A stretch of 46,620 nt of DNA from Setaria digitata (taxonomy: Eukaryota; Nematoda; Chromadorea; Rhabditida; Setariidae), in assembly GCA_003640385.1 (NCBI GenBank), contig RCAB01000478.1:1-46620 (forward strand), read 5' to 3'. Made by a program: the position numbers and the translations under genes. Below, piece after piece: positions 13,651 to 27,700 of this stretch. How positions within the stretch are numbered: the stretch's first letter is position 1; each line of letters starts with the position of its first letter. The notes beneath the pieces were generated by a model that was not told the origin of the DNA, ran no database searches, and worked only from the letters and a program-made list of their open reading frames with translations.

Positions 13651-16600
13651 GAAGGTTTGCCATATCCTTATTTTTTTTTAAAGATGCAAAAGAAAAAAAA
13701 TTCTTTAGTTCGCATCTGATTACGGTTTTTTTACTTACAAGCATTGCTAATTGTATTTTTCTGTCAGCAAAGATAGCTGAGACTTGAAGTCAAAAAAGAA
13801 AAAGTTCAAGGAAATGATGACGATAATAGTGATGATGATGCAATGAATATGAATGGGCATGAGAATAATAATGATAAGTTTTATTTGAAACGAACGAAAA
13901 TGTTGCTAGAACGAGCGAAATATTAGTCAGTAAGTCAACAAATATAATACAAATTATCAGACAATTAATTAAAACAACATATTTAAAAAAAAAAAAAAAA
14001 GAAAAAAAGAAAAAAAAGGGCAGAAAAGAAAATGACCAAATTGTGTTCAAATTTAACTGCATGCAAATGGAACATAAAAGATTTAATGAAAATATCATAT
14101 CAACATTAAAGGTATGATATTGTAAAGAATGCATAAAGATGGTACAACGTATCTGAAGATTCTGAAGGAAAGAATAATCATATGTGAGCTGTAGAACAAG
14201 TAAAAAGGTTGTTTCTAATTGAAAATTTTTTGATGTGAATAAGTTGAACAGCTTGTAGGAAAAGAATGACTTTGTTTTTTACAGCTATAAAAGTTTTATT
14301 GTTTTTTTGTGTGAGAGGAAAAAAAACTTTAACAATTGTTCTTATAAAAGCAACTAGTTAGCAAAAAAAAAAAGGAAAAAAAGACTATAGCTTCATAATA
14401 TGGAATCCTATTGCTGAGGTAATTTAAATGAGTTTGCAACAAAACATTGACGGTAATTTTGTTCTAATATACTACTATTCTAAAACCAATTCTTAACGAA
14501 GCAACTCACTTAGAAAAAAAAATCCGTTTCGATTATTTGTTAATCTATTGAGAATTTTAAAAAAAAAAAAAGCAAATTTGAATGGAAATAGTTTTTTTTT
14601 TTTCTCTTATTCTATGCAATAAAAAGTTCCCGTCATGTTATCATAGACTGAAAACAATTTTAATTGTCCTATTATATTTTGATAGATTGATGTAATTTTC
14701 ACTTTCTAAATATGCATACAAACGACTGCTATGTGATATTCGTATCAATTTTAGTAAATAGATGTATTTTTTTCGTGATTCTTGGCAGTTTTTTGTTTTT
14801 TTTTTTATAAATTAATCAAATTTTTATCTTCTAAATTTACATACAGCTTGTGATTTCAGATGAGAAAATGGAATAATTTTGTAAGTAATAAATAAAAGAA
14901 AAGAAAAAGAAACCAAGAAGAAGGAAAAAGAGAATTCAGTGCAAAGAAGTGCTAGAAATACGTTTCGTATGATTGCTACCAATTGTTGTCGCATAGCCAC
15001 TAACAATTAGATGTGCAATTTTAAATTCAATATTATTAATACAGATACTGTATGATGCGGAATCATCAATTTGTGTATCATGAATTACTAAATAATGCTT
15101 TAAACCATTTACAACGTGTTCAATTTTTGCATCATCCGTAAATTCAATTTGTACACCATTTTTTCGCCATATCAATTCTTCCACCTCATTGCTATTTTCC
15201 AGCTCACATGCAATTGTTGCTGTACTACCAAGTGGTACCAGATACTCATGATAATCATCTTCTTCAGTATCTGTTCCCAACGCATTAACGGTCACTTCAC
15301 GTTCGTCAATACGTTCTGTATTTGAACAGATAGAAATTAGATGCAAAAAAAAAAAAAAGAAAAAAAACTAAAAAGTAGGGGTAAAAAAGGAGTTAATTAA
15401 GTTTGAAAATAGTTAATTGCAAAAAAGAAAGGAAGAAAAAAAAAAGTGAAATGAAATTTGTTATATTTAGAATTATAGAAGATTTATTTTCTTTTTCCGC
15501 TTTTGTTAATACAAACTATTATTATTATTTACTCATTTTTTTTTCTTACATTTATCAAACAAAAAAAAAAAGAATGATATGATAGTTCGTCAAAAAGTTT
15601 GATTTAGATTAAATTATAAAAGTAAAAGAAAGAAAAGCAAAAACTTTTGGAGCTTTATTTTTGTGAAATAATAAAATAAAAGTAATGGAGCAAATATTTT
15701 TTTATTTTGAAAAATTAACAATGCTTACCTTCAACAACCAATGTAACTGTTGTGAAATGGTCACCCAAAAAAGCATAATAAGTTCCCTGATCTTCTAATT
15801 CTGATTTATCAATAACTATCCGATGATATCCATACTGATCTGATTCTAATCGTATTCTCTCATTTTCTGTTATCCATTTTTTATTATCCTTACACCATTC
15901 AATTTTTTGTTCAGCCCTATTAACTTGACAGGAAATAATTGATGGTTGCCCTTCCATTACAAATAATGTCTGTGGTGGACTTATGAAATGTATATTATCG
16001 TTCAATTTTACCATTGATGCGGTAGCATCTTCCACAATAAGATATGCAACAGGATAAATGATATCATTAACTCGAATACTGTAAATATCACCATCCGTTA
16101 AGTTCACTTGTGAAATAACCAAAACTTCTAACAGATCATGGCTTATACGATCTGTTTTACCAGGTACAATTTGCATCCTAGCTTTACCTTTGTACCAGTC
16201 AATAAAACTTCCAGGTGTTAGAAAATTATTAAATTCACAGGTGATTGTAGCAGTTGATCCTTGTTTAACCACATAACTTGGTACGTCAATATTTTGCCAA
16301 CTAGTATCGTTATCACCAAGTTCATTCCAATCAAAGGAATGATGTGATGAAGAATGAAATGAATCATGTGAACGTAATGAACGTTTTTCTGTTTCATTCG
16401 ATTCTGATACAGTAACATTTTGAATCAGTGAATTCCTTGCTTCAGAATCAGTAGCTGAACGAGTCATTGTAGATGGAATTACGACATACATGGAAACTTC
16501 GCCCCAAGGAATTTCCTCAAGAGATGCTCGTGCAACATCATGCATACTTCGTGCAATTATATTTACAGAAATACCAGCACATCGCTCGATTCCTTGATTA

Positions 16601-19600
16601 TCAATAGCATTCGGTGAATGACGATGATTATGTCCAGAATCATCTATTCTGCTTGTCTTCTCTTCATCAGTTTCACCACCAGTCAGATTTTCAATTTGAT
16701 ACGAAAGAATGCCTTCGTACTGTTCATGCTGTTTCAACGACAAATCTACCTCAATTGTATTTGGTAGCATTAAATCAAGACTGACCATATCATTTACATG
16801 ATCTGTAATTTTTGCTGTGAAATTTTGTATTTCATCTGGTTGCTCAATTAAGACATCAAAATCTTCTCCAATAATCGTATATGCTTCAGCTTTAGCTCGT
16901 ATTTCAGGTGACAAAATTGCTAATACTTTAAGTTTGCTTGATGAATTTTTATACGCTACATTGACGGTCGTTTCCTCCGTCTTTTCTCCAGCATCACATT
17001 CACGTATCAGAATTATCCTCCTGTTGTAATCATCCAAGTAATTCGCCTTCTCGCTATCACTGTTACTGTTGGAAATATTTGTTCCTTCTTGTTTACTTGT
17101 TGATGTTGTAATATCACTTTCATATGCATCTTTAGCAATTATTTTTCCAGCATACTGATTTGTTTCTGGATTATCATTATTCGGTACAGCAAGAGCAATG
17201 ACAGTATTTGTACTGACGGACATAAATGATGAATTTGCATTTCTTGAACATTCACTATCCTCCATTATTGTTGGCAATAAATCGACGTTATCGAGAACAC
17301 TAGCATGTGGATTGCATATGATCATTAGATCATCCAATTCATCCATAATTTCATCTTTGTCATCAATTGATTCAATTTCATGCAACGAATTTGCATCATC
17401 ATCAGATTGACTTAAAGTTGACAATTCTTGTGGCTTTGTATCTGATGAAACATGAAAATCATGAGTGGAATTTTGTAAATTTTGAAAATCACCATTTCCA
17501 GATTTACTTTTTGCTGAATTTTCTGCCATTTTCGAATTCTCATTCGAAATTTTCGTCAATTCAATAGTGTTTAAACTTTCCTCCTTCTTTGCATTCTTCA
17601 GTTTTGCAGAATTTTCCTGTCGTTCTGTAACCTCATCAATGACCGATTCGGTTGCACTTGTTTTCAAGTCTGACAGAAGAGCTAATGTTTGCAAAAGCGC
17701 TGTTTCGTTTTCTTCTTGAACATTTTTCGTTGAATCAAAGAATAAAAGTGACGGCATAGCTGATTCTGGTGCATAATCAGAATCTTCACATATAAGATAT
17801 ATGGAACTGGACTCGTCAAATATTTCAAATGATGTATTGTATTTCACTTTAGATGACCAAACAGATGAACAACTGGAAAAACTCGGCTCTTTTTTGATGA
17901 TTGCATCAAAACTAACCGTCTTTTGAAGCGGCTTTTTTAATTTCTCGTCAGATTTTGAAATGCTTGGCTGTTTAGCATTCACTAAATCTAAAATATCCAA
18001 CAGATCTTGCTGATTAATTTTATGATCCGAAGCATCCAGCTGTAGTGCTTCTGTTTTACACAAATTTACTGCTGAGCTGGATAAGGAAGAGATTTTTTTA
18101 TTAGCAGAAAGCTTTTCTCGTTCTTCAAACGATTTGGAACGATGCTTCTTTGGACGAGGTGGTGGAACTGGAGATGGTAAATTGGTTTCATTTCTCTTCT
18201 GTTTCATTTTTTTTTGCCTTCGAGGCGGTGGTACAGGAGTTATTTCAGGATGTTCTGGGATTTCTAGCGGAAATGGACAACTGCTTGTTTCATTCATTAT
18301 TAATGACATTCCATCGGTAGTTGACTGCAGTAATGAATTAATACTTTTGATGCCTTGTGATGCCTCACTCTCATTATCAAAAGCTGCTTCTTCATATGTT
18401 GAAACTTCCGAATTTTCACTTTTCATCATTTGATTTTCCAATTTATCGGCTGCAGTACTAAGTTTCACAATGGCATTGATGATATCTGATTCCTCACGTT
18501 TCACGAAGTATAGATTTACTGAAGCATCTGTTTTGAAAAAGAATCCGGTCCTGGAAGTTGGCGATAAATGATGCTTCGGTGATTTCATTCGTTCCTTACC
18601 AAAATTTAATCCTTTTTCAGCAGGTGATTTTTTCCTAAGTCTTTTTCTGTACGTCGATATTAGATCAATCATTGATGAAACATTATTACGAACTTTATGC
18701 AACAAACCAACAGCAGAATCAACGCTTGTCTTTGAGATATTCCGATGACAGTACCGTTTAATTATACCTATTTCATTGTTAATTTGCATAAGGATATTAT
18801 GTACTTCATGATGTTTAGCATCTGAATACAATGGAATTTCAGTTTTGGCTTCGGAAGAAGTTAATTCTTCCGTTTTCTCATCTTTTTCTTCTCTTTCAAC
18901 TCCTTCGAGTATCGATTTCTCTTCTTTTTCAACCTCTTCAAGCATTGATTCCAAATTTTGCAACTGCTGCTTAATGTTTGATGTTAAAGGTGTCATTCTT
19001 GTAATCTCCTGATTATTCAACATACCAATTTCTTGCACAGAAAATGATGAAACTTCTGGAAATTCCCTTTCCAGCGAATCATGTTGGTCAGATTCCGCAA
19101 TGGTTAGTGATTTCGACGAAACAGATTTTGCTTCCGGTATTGATCGTAATGATGATTCTGCAAATTCCAAATCTTCTCTTAGCAGCGTTTCTTCAAGATC
19201 AGTCACCTTTTCTCGTAATAATACAATTGGTTTTTTATAAGCAGCTATTGTTTCTACAACACTTCTTTGACCCGTATTCTTGATAATATTTTCCAATATC
19301 GTTTTCAGAAGTTCTTCACTTGCTTCTGCTTGTGCTACTGTGAGAGGTTGTTGGCGTTCTATCTGTTCAGATATATCATAAATTGCGCGTTCAATTTGAA
19401 GAGCTTCTTCGATATTTTCTTCTGATTTCAGCTTTGCTTCAATTTTCACTTCTTTCTGATTATCATCGATCACTTCAATCGTTGATAACATTTCCTGTTG
19501 AGAATTCCCATGAGGTGAGCCAGATTCAGTGATAAAAATTTCACCACTGGAAATCAAACTATTAACGGTTGTAGGATTAGAATAAACAGACTTCGTATGA

Positions 19601-22600
19601 GCAATTTCTGATATAGACGGGTTGCACAGAACTGCTGAACTTCGGTCATTTTCTGGACCGGAATTTGGCGAAGAACTGAGAATCTCAAACTCTTCGCCGG
19701 CATCATAAGTTCCACTAATATCAATACTATCTATCATACTTTTAAAGCGTGATGGATAATTTTCTGTGTTGAAATGGGAATATGGATTGCACTTACTAAA
19801 AGTGTTAGGTTTGATCTGGTCCTCTTTATAATTCGGATTACCAAAATCAAGATTCTGTTTCAAACTTTCGTCTAGATCATAACCCATTTCAAGTGCTGAT
19901 GATTCAAGTGCAACAGCTTCAGATATATCACTTTTTTCCTTACTTAACATCATATTCTCAAAATCTGGATTTAAATTTAAATTGTTAGTCTCATCTAGCA
20001 GCAAATTTTCTGTTAAATAGCTGCTGGACAAAATTGATTTCTCCAATGCAACTACCGAGAAATATCGATTTGCATCCATTTCAAAATGTTCCGGTTTACG
20101 ACAAAATGAACAGTTTAAATATTCATCGTTAATGAAATCTCCCGGATGATTACTGATCATTTGACTGCCCGTATCATTCATTTTACCAATATTATCTTTT
20201 TCATCTTCAGATAAAATTGTTGCTTTGAGAGGATTAAAATCAAATATCTCATCGACATATCGCCGAATTGCAGCTACAACATCATTGCCGATTCCTGGAT
20301 CCTCTTCAGATGCTTGTCGAAGTGTTGATTCATATCCAAGATTATCATTGTCATTCCTGTCAGCATTACCATGTTTGTCGCTGGAAATATCTTGAGAATG
20401 AATCGCAATTTTTGATTCGTCTTTTTCATTATTACAATGATTCAATAAATTCGCCGTAATTTCTGAAGTTTCATTCAGTTGTACTGTTCCATTTCCATAA
20501 CTGATCAGATCTGTTGCATCATTTGCTTTCATATGATCACTCGAAAATGATGGTGTGCTACGACTGAATGAGTTGCATCGCATCAAAACATTTTTCAATT
20601 TACTTCTTTTAAAATCATTTTCGATGGAGCAACTTCTTGTGGCAATTTCCAGTCGTACATTTTGCTGCACAAGACAGATTGTTTTGCAACAGGCGAATTC
20701 ATTTTCCCATTTTTTCTCCAGTAAAATTTCTTCCCAAATTTGGCAGATTGCAAATGAAACAGTTTCAAATGACACTTTCCGCATTGATAGCAATAAATGC
20801 ATTTTTTCAGCTTGTTGCGGTTGAAAAATTTGAATTGTAAAATTAATCGCCTGATATTGCAGAATTAAATTTAGCTCGTTATATTCAAAATTAACAACTG
20901 GCCAAATAAAATCACACTTCATTACAGCATTTGGCAAGAAGACAGAAATGTTGAAATTTCGTTCTTCATTCATCAAATTTTTTTGCATCCCTTTGCATGT
21001 TGATGTATGACGTGTTACAATTGCTGTTGTTTCAGCATTTGTTGATTCCGTTCGTGTAAATGCGTAATTAACCGTTGAAATACATTCCTCCACATTATGA
21101 ATGCTACCGCCTAATTCTAATAACTGATTATAATTAGTTGTATAATTTTGATCAGTAATTATCCCACTAGCACTACTTAATGTACTATGACTATCCCGGA
21201 ATGCCAGATTGTCGGTATTGTTGCGATTTTTGCTGCGATTGTTGCTGTATGGTATATTTTCAGATATGGCTTGCTGCTGCTTTTTCAAAATATCAGCTTC
21301 CGCTAAAAAAAGAAAATAGCAAAATAAGGTTATTTTTTTAGCAAAAAAAAAAAAATCATTGTTAGAAAGCATTAAAAAAAAAACTCTTAAATTCTTTTAA
21401 AAAAGAAAAAGTTTTACTATCATGCTTTGTTAGGACACGAAAGAATAAATTAAAAATAAAGATAAAAAGTATTGTTGAAGAGAAGTATGCTAATTAGATG
21501 TTGAGCAAAAAATTTGTTTCCTTTTTTTCTCGTAATATTTAAAACCTCCATTTTTACTTTTTCTTTTTTTTTTTTCCAAATGTGTTATTAAANTTAAAAA
21601 AGAAAAAGTTTTACTATCATGCTTTGTTAGGACACGAAAGAATAAAATAAAAATAAAAATAAAAAGTATTGTTGAAGAGAAGTATGCTAATTAGATGTTG
21701 AGCAAAAAATTTGTTTCCTTTTTTTCTCGTAATATTTAAAACCTCCATTTTTACTTTTTCTTTTTTTTTTTTCCAAATGTGTTATTAAAGAATAAAAGAA
21801 AAGAAGAAAAAAAAATATTGCTACTGTTTTCCATGGTTTTGTTTCTTGTTACTTTAGTAGAAATAAGGAAAAACGTGAGCAGAAATGCCGCATGAAAGAC
21901 ACGAGACTTAAACGTAACAAATGAAGAATAAAAAAATACGAATATATTGTTGATAAAAGAGATATCATATCATGAAAACTAATTAATAAAAAGAAAAGAA
22001 ATGACAGAAATATTAAGAAGAAGTCGAGAAATTCGAGAGAATATAGTAGAAAATTCTAATGTTGCATTATATATTGCATATAGTTCCAGATGATGATTTC
22101 TGCTAAATCATTCTCGAGAATGATTTAGAATGAGAGTAAAATAAAATGAATTAGAGGGGAGAAAATGATACAATTACCAATGCTTGTAAGATTCATTTGC
22201 CCATATTTTGCAGCCAAATTTACAATTTTTTATAAGGGTCATAAATTGTGCTAAATATGAACAATTATTTTACTTTTTATCATCATTTATGACGTTTAAA
22301 TCTTGTGCTTTTGTAACAGCACATCTGCTGATCAAAATTTTATTAATTTGTTTTTTGTCTATTAAAATGTATAATTGTATTTCGGTTGAAATTTTTTTTT
22401 TTTTTTTTTGCATTATTTACTAAGAAATCATCATAAAATTACTTTTTGTACATTCCTTCCTTGAATAATTATAATTTTAACAATGATGGCTTTTCGTTTC
22501 AAACTTATAAAAATCATTTCTGAAATGAATGAAAATAAAAATTATACTATGAAAGTCAAGAAAAGATAAACTAACTAATTGTTCGCAAAAAGCATTTTGT

Positions 22601-24686
22601 AATTGCTCGACCAGCATCATTTGTTGCCTCACAGGTATATTCACCTTCATCTTCAATTGCTAATTCTCGAATTTTCAAAATGCAAACACCATCTTCGTAA
22701 ATAGTTTGATAAACGCTTAAAGTAAGAGAGTGAAGACGAACTTAGGTGAAGTGATATTCAAAAAAGAGAAAAAAAGATAAAAAAAATTCTCCAAAACAAA
22801 TTTTTTTTTATCACTTATTTTCACATTTATTTAAAATAAACAACCTGTAAATGATAACTTATGGCATCGGTGATTGTTTCTTTAAGAAAAAATTTAGCCT
22901 AAATCAGATGTGCTATGTATGAAGCAATCACAATTGATAACGCCAAAGTGGTAATAAAATTTCACACGAGCATAAAAGATATTATCAATTTTTACAACGA
23001 ATAAAACTAAACGAATTCTACACCAATTTCAGGCTAATCCTAATCATATTGACATTTTTTGAAATTTAAATTAAATTCTGCTTAAAAGAAAAGCTCTGAG
23101 ATGATGAAAATTATTAAAATACTACTTACTCGGAATCATGAATCATATCACCATCCACATACCAACGAATTGTTGGCGTTGGTGCACCAATAACAATACA
23201 TTTGAATTGTTGAAACTGTCCAACTATTGCTGTCGTATTTTCCAATGTTTTAATGAATTTTGGTGCTTGGAATAATCCTTGAATAGCTTTGAAAAGTTAT
23301 TGTTTTAATTGCAATTTAAAAATTTTTCCACTATTTTTAATAAAATGTTTTTTGTCATATTAAACAATTATCATATAATATTTGGGAGTTTTTTTTGGAA
23401 TAGATTTTTCGTTAATCCATCACTGTTCATTATATTTTTAAGAGGAGAGTTTTTTTTCTTTGTTTTTGAATTTGCAAAATTTTTTTCAAAATTTTTAAAC
23501 AATCAATTTATCCATTAAAGTATGGCCGCTAAAAAATTAAGAAATTAAAAGTTCTTAATTATTCAATAGACGATATTCATTTGTACCGGCAGATGATGAT
23601 TCGGACCATGAAGCAGATGATAGTTCAAATACCGATTGTCCAGATCGAATTCCACTCGTAATACCAGTAGCATTTGGTGGTAAGCTAACTGATGCTATCA
23701 ATTCAACAGTCTAAATGATATCAAATCATAAATTTCTTAAAGTTAGAATTTTAATTTCTTTCTGCTGAAAGTTCCTCAAGAATATATGAAGAATTTCACA
23801 AGAAAAAAAAAAAAAAAAAAAAGTAAAATAAGCGTTGTCTAATGTTTCTGTGAAAAAAATTAAAATTGACATTTCCGAATATTTTAATTTATATGAAAGA
23901 ATTTTTACATTTACTAAAATCTGTTAGAATGTCCGGCTTCAAAATAAATAAATAATATCATGAAAATTAATTGGGCAGAAAAGTTTGACTCGTGAACAGT
24001 CTAGAAGATTTTAAATTTTCCGAATTCTTACCTGATTTGGACATGTAGCATCAACTTCAACAAAAACTGCCACAACATTTGTTTCAGTTTCCTCAGCTTT
24101 CTCGTATTTCTTTTCATATGACCAAATACTCTCCTTGAAATTTAGAACTTTTGACAAATTATAAAACGTCTCATTTTCAACAAAACTTAACAGAAGCTAG
24201 AATTATAAGAATGTGAACAATCCAGAAGTTTAAATGATATTATTTTAAAAAAAAAAGATTGCCGGAAGAAGTAAACTACTTATAAGACGATACCAAAAAA
24301 AAATTCAATTCAATATACATTCTAAATGCTGATCATTAATTGCAAAATAAAATAGGACTAATTGCAGAATCGAATCGATTTGATAATCTTACCTGTTTTG
24401 AATGAAATCCAGGTGCAGTAAGCATAGCTACATTCAATGTAGCTTCATCTTCCACAAAACTTTCATATTCGATGACGAGCGCTTGATGCGCTACATCGCC
24501 TTTCTTAGTGAAAGTTACAAAAACACTCGTAATCTAAAATTTGTTAAGCTTAAGAAACTTATTTTAATGCATATTTTTTGAAGGAAATTTTTTTGGGGAG
24601 ATTTTTTTATTATGACCACGTATTAATAAATCTCACGAAGATAAGACTAATTAACTAATTTTACTTTTTTTTCCATTTTGAATTTT

Positions 24687-24717
<31 letters not shown>

Positions 24718-27700
24718 GCTGATCTTTACCTTTAGTTTGCTAGCTGCAGCAGCTATGGCAAGTAGTTCTGGAACCATTTTTCTTGCATCAATTATTGTTG
24801 TAGCATATTCACTGATTTCCTCAGGTTTATCTACTTTAACATTTGCATATGTCACTGCTATATCACTTTTTGACGCTTCCTTACGAATCTTTAAAAAAAA
24901 AAAAAAAAGAAATGAAATAGATGTGACGATATGATGAAGGAGAATAATTCTTGAATTGATTACAAGTTGATTAAAAATTGTACGGAAACTCAAATTATAA
25001 ATACCATATATAAATAGCATCAAATAATACGTCAATGAGTAATTATTTAATTGCAAAAATTCTCATACCAGTAAGAATAAAATTATAAAATTACATTAAT
25101 AAACTAATTTTTTAGTTGCGAAAGAATTGTTAAATAATTCAATTCATGATAACTTGTTAGATATTAATAAAAAAGATTTATAGACACAAAGAATATACAC
25201 ATATAATCATAATTGTTAAATCATATATTATTACTAATTAATCATTTTCTTATTTCTATTTTGAGTCAAGCAATATGAATGAAAATTTTAATTAAAACTG
25301 AAACCTTTTTCAAGCTCCATGTAATAGCTTCACTGAATTTTTGTGATAAGCTTTCCAATATAACAATTTTTTGTTCAGCAGTAGCATATCGTTTAGGATA
25401 TTCAACACGTACAGAATCCGTATGCAATGATTCTTGATTCTGTTGAATGGAACAGTTGATAGTAGCCGAATTTCTAACAACCATTGGTGCAATAAAATGT
25501 GAATTCAGATGTTCATGTTCCGATTCAACAACCGTTATGAAGTGATCAAATGTAGCATCTGGATGACGTGCGTCAACATTTGCTTCTGCATATGCCTTCC
25601 GGAATTCATCCTGCATTTATGAAACTTTTTGAAATTTTAAAATTGTATCAATTTTAATTTGACTACTGAAAATTATATATTCATTTACCTGAGCGAAAAA
25701 TATTGTTGTGAAAAGAAAAAGAAACTTCGAAAATTTCAGACAAATTTTACCATCATTTCTTAAATACTATTTAGGTAATTGAACAGAATGAATTAGTAAG
25801 TTAGAATTCCTTATGAAGTTGTTTATTTAAAGAAAAAAAAAAAAAAAAAAACTTTGAAACCTTTGTAGCCATGACAGCACTGATAAGTTCATTGATCATT
25901 TCAACTTTCTTAAGATCAATTGTACTGACAGCTTGAACTTTTTCCATTGTTATATTTGCCTATAGCAGCACGAACTAACAATCGTAGTAATTAACGAAAA
26001 TAAATTTAGATATATTGGATAATTAATTCCTATTCTAATTCTGATAATCATTTAAGATCACATAATGAGATCCTCAGTTTTTGTTTTTTTGTCAATATTA
26101 TTCTTCTATGGCATTCATTTTTAGAAGAAAATGAAATTTTGAAAAATGTCTGAGTGATATTATTGTAAAAATGTTGGTAAAGTAAATAAATATTTGAAAA
26201 ATTGATTCATCATACTAATCATTCATCAGTTATTGCCATTTATTGCATCTATCTTGTACTATGAATTAATTGTGTAACTTTGCACTCACTTCTGTAACTT
26301 AATTTCAGATTACTTACATTTTTCTAAGTCAAACATCTCAGTTCTGTTCATCTCTTTTATATCCTCGAAAATTTTATATTAGTAACCTTTTCATCATATA
26401 AGCAAGTAACTTCATGTAGAGCTCGCTGTGATGGCTTTTCAAATACAATCGTTGCTGTAGCATTGACTACAGATTGACGTTGTTGAAGCGTACGTCTGTC
26501 ACGAACTAACACAATATTGTTAGTTTGAATTACTTCCTCAGCTCTTGTATATTGTGGCTGATGTTGTGATATCGAGACGCTTTCATCTGCTGAACGTAAG
26601 ATACGTGCATCATGATTGAATGTCACTGGCGTACGTTCAACGTTTACATTTAAGGTAACGTAAGTCTCCGTTGGTTCATCTTTTCTTTCCATCATTTTCT
26701 GCATCGAGTCACGTGTTATGATAACAGAATCATCATGAACTTTACTGGTTGATGCAATGCATGAATAGCCCAATGCAAATGTTTCCGGTTGAATCGATGA
26801 GAAGTAATGTTCGTAGGATTCTTCAGCATGAGTTACATTAACATTTGATGATACTTCTGCTTCAGTTTCCGTATAAGTTAACGGTGGTCGAATTATTCTG
26901 TGCGTAGATTCAGACCATTCTAGAAATTAGAAATGATTGATGAAGTTTATGATAGACTAAGCAAATAGTTTTTTTTTTTTTTTTTGCAGATATTACTTAT
27001 TAAAATATTTTTTCAAATATTTATTTATAATTCTTGATAAAATCAAAACTGTTTAAATTTTAAATCTAAACAAATCTTATTTATATGTTGTTTATTTCTT
27101 CTAAATGATAATAAAGTACCATGTGTAGCATCAGTTACACGTAAATTGCACGGTAATACTGCTTTACCATAATCATTTTCAGCATGACAATAATAAGTAC
27201 CCTCTTGTTTCTTATCCACTTTCTTAATTGTTAAAGTAGCTTGTTGATTTACATATTTCACATCAATTTGTCTGAAAGAAAAAAAAAAAAGTTTCTAATA
27301 TGAGGAGGATTCTTATAAATGATAGATAGATTTCTGGATAGCAAATTTTTGCTTTTTTTTTTTTTTCAACTTCAAATGTTTTAATGATGCTTTGAAATAA
27401 TGGAGAAAAAAGAGAAGAAATGAAATTAGGAATAAAATAGATGGATTGAATTAAATCGATATTAATGTCAGTAAATATTGAAATTAAAGACTTGAAAGAA
27501 AAAAAAAAGAAAAATATTTCAAATTGAAATAAAACTGCTAAATTAAACATAATTGAGCATAGAGCTAAAATTAATGATTAAAAGAAAATAATCTCACTCA
27601 GATTGTTCAAGTTTCTGTTCACCGAAATACCATTCAACAGTTGGCTGTGGATATCCAGCAATATCAGTACGTAGCACAACAGTATCACCAATATCAACCG

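Larger units (their letters stand above)
10846..14979 (-). other. 4.1-kb intron between Ig14 and Ig15
   Basis: No minus-strand exon that fits the 1-to-1 phase was found here. It contains the plus-strand island and repeat near 11.5-12.0 kb, a moderately GC-richer zone at 12.0-12.5 kb without a long frame, a 14-bp inverted repeat (13392-13405 with 13489-13502), and several poly-A/poly-T runs. Confidence 0.7.

Noticed and set aside
16800..20830. Plus-strand frames of 60-99 residues inside the 5.6-kb exon
   Set aside because: They are antisense shadows of the long minus-strand frame, with no splice or start context.
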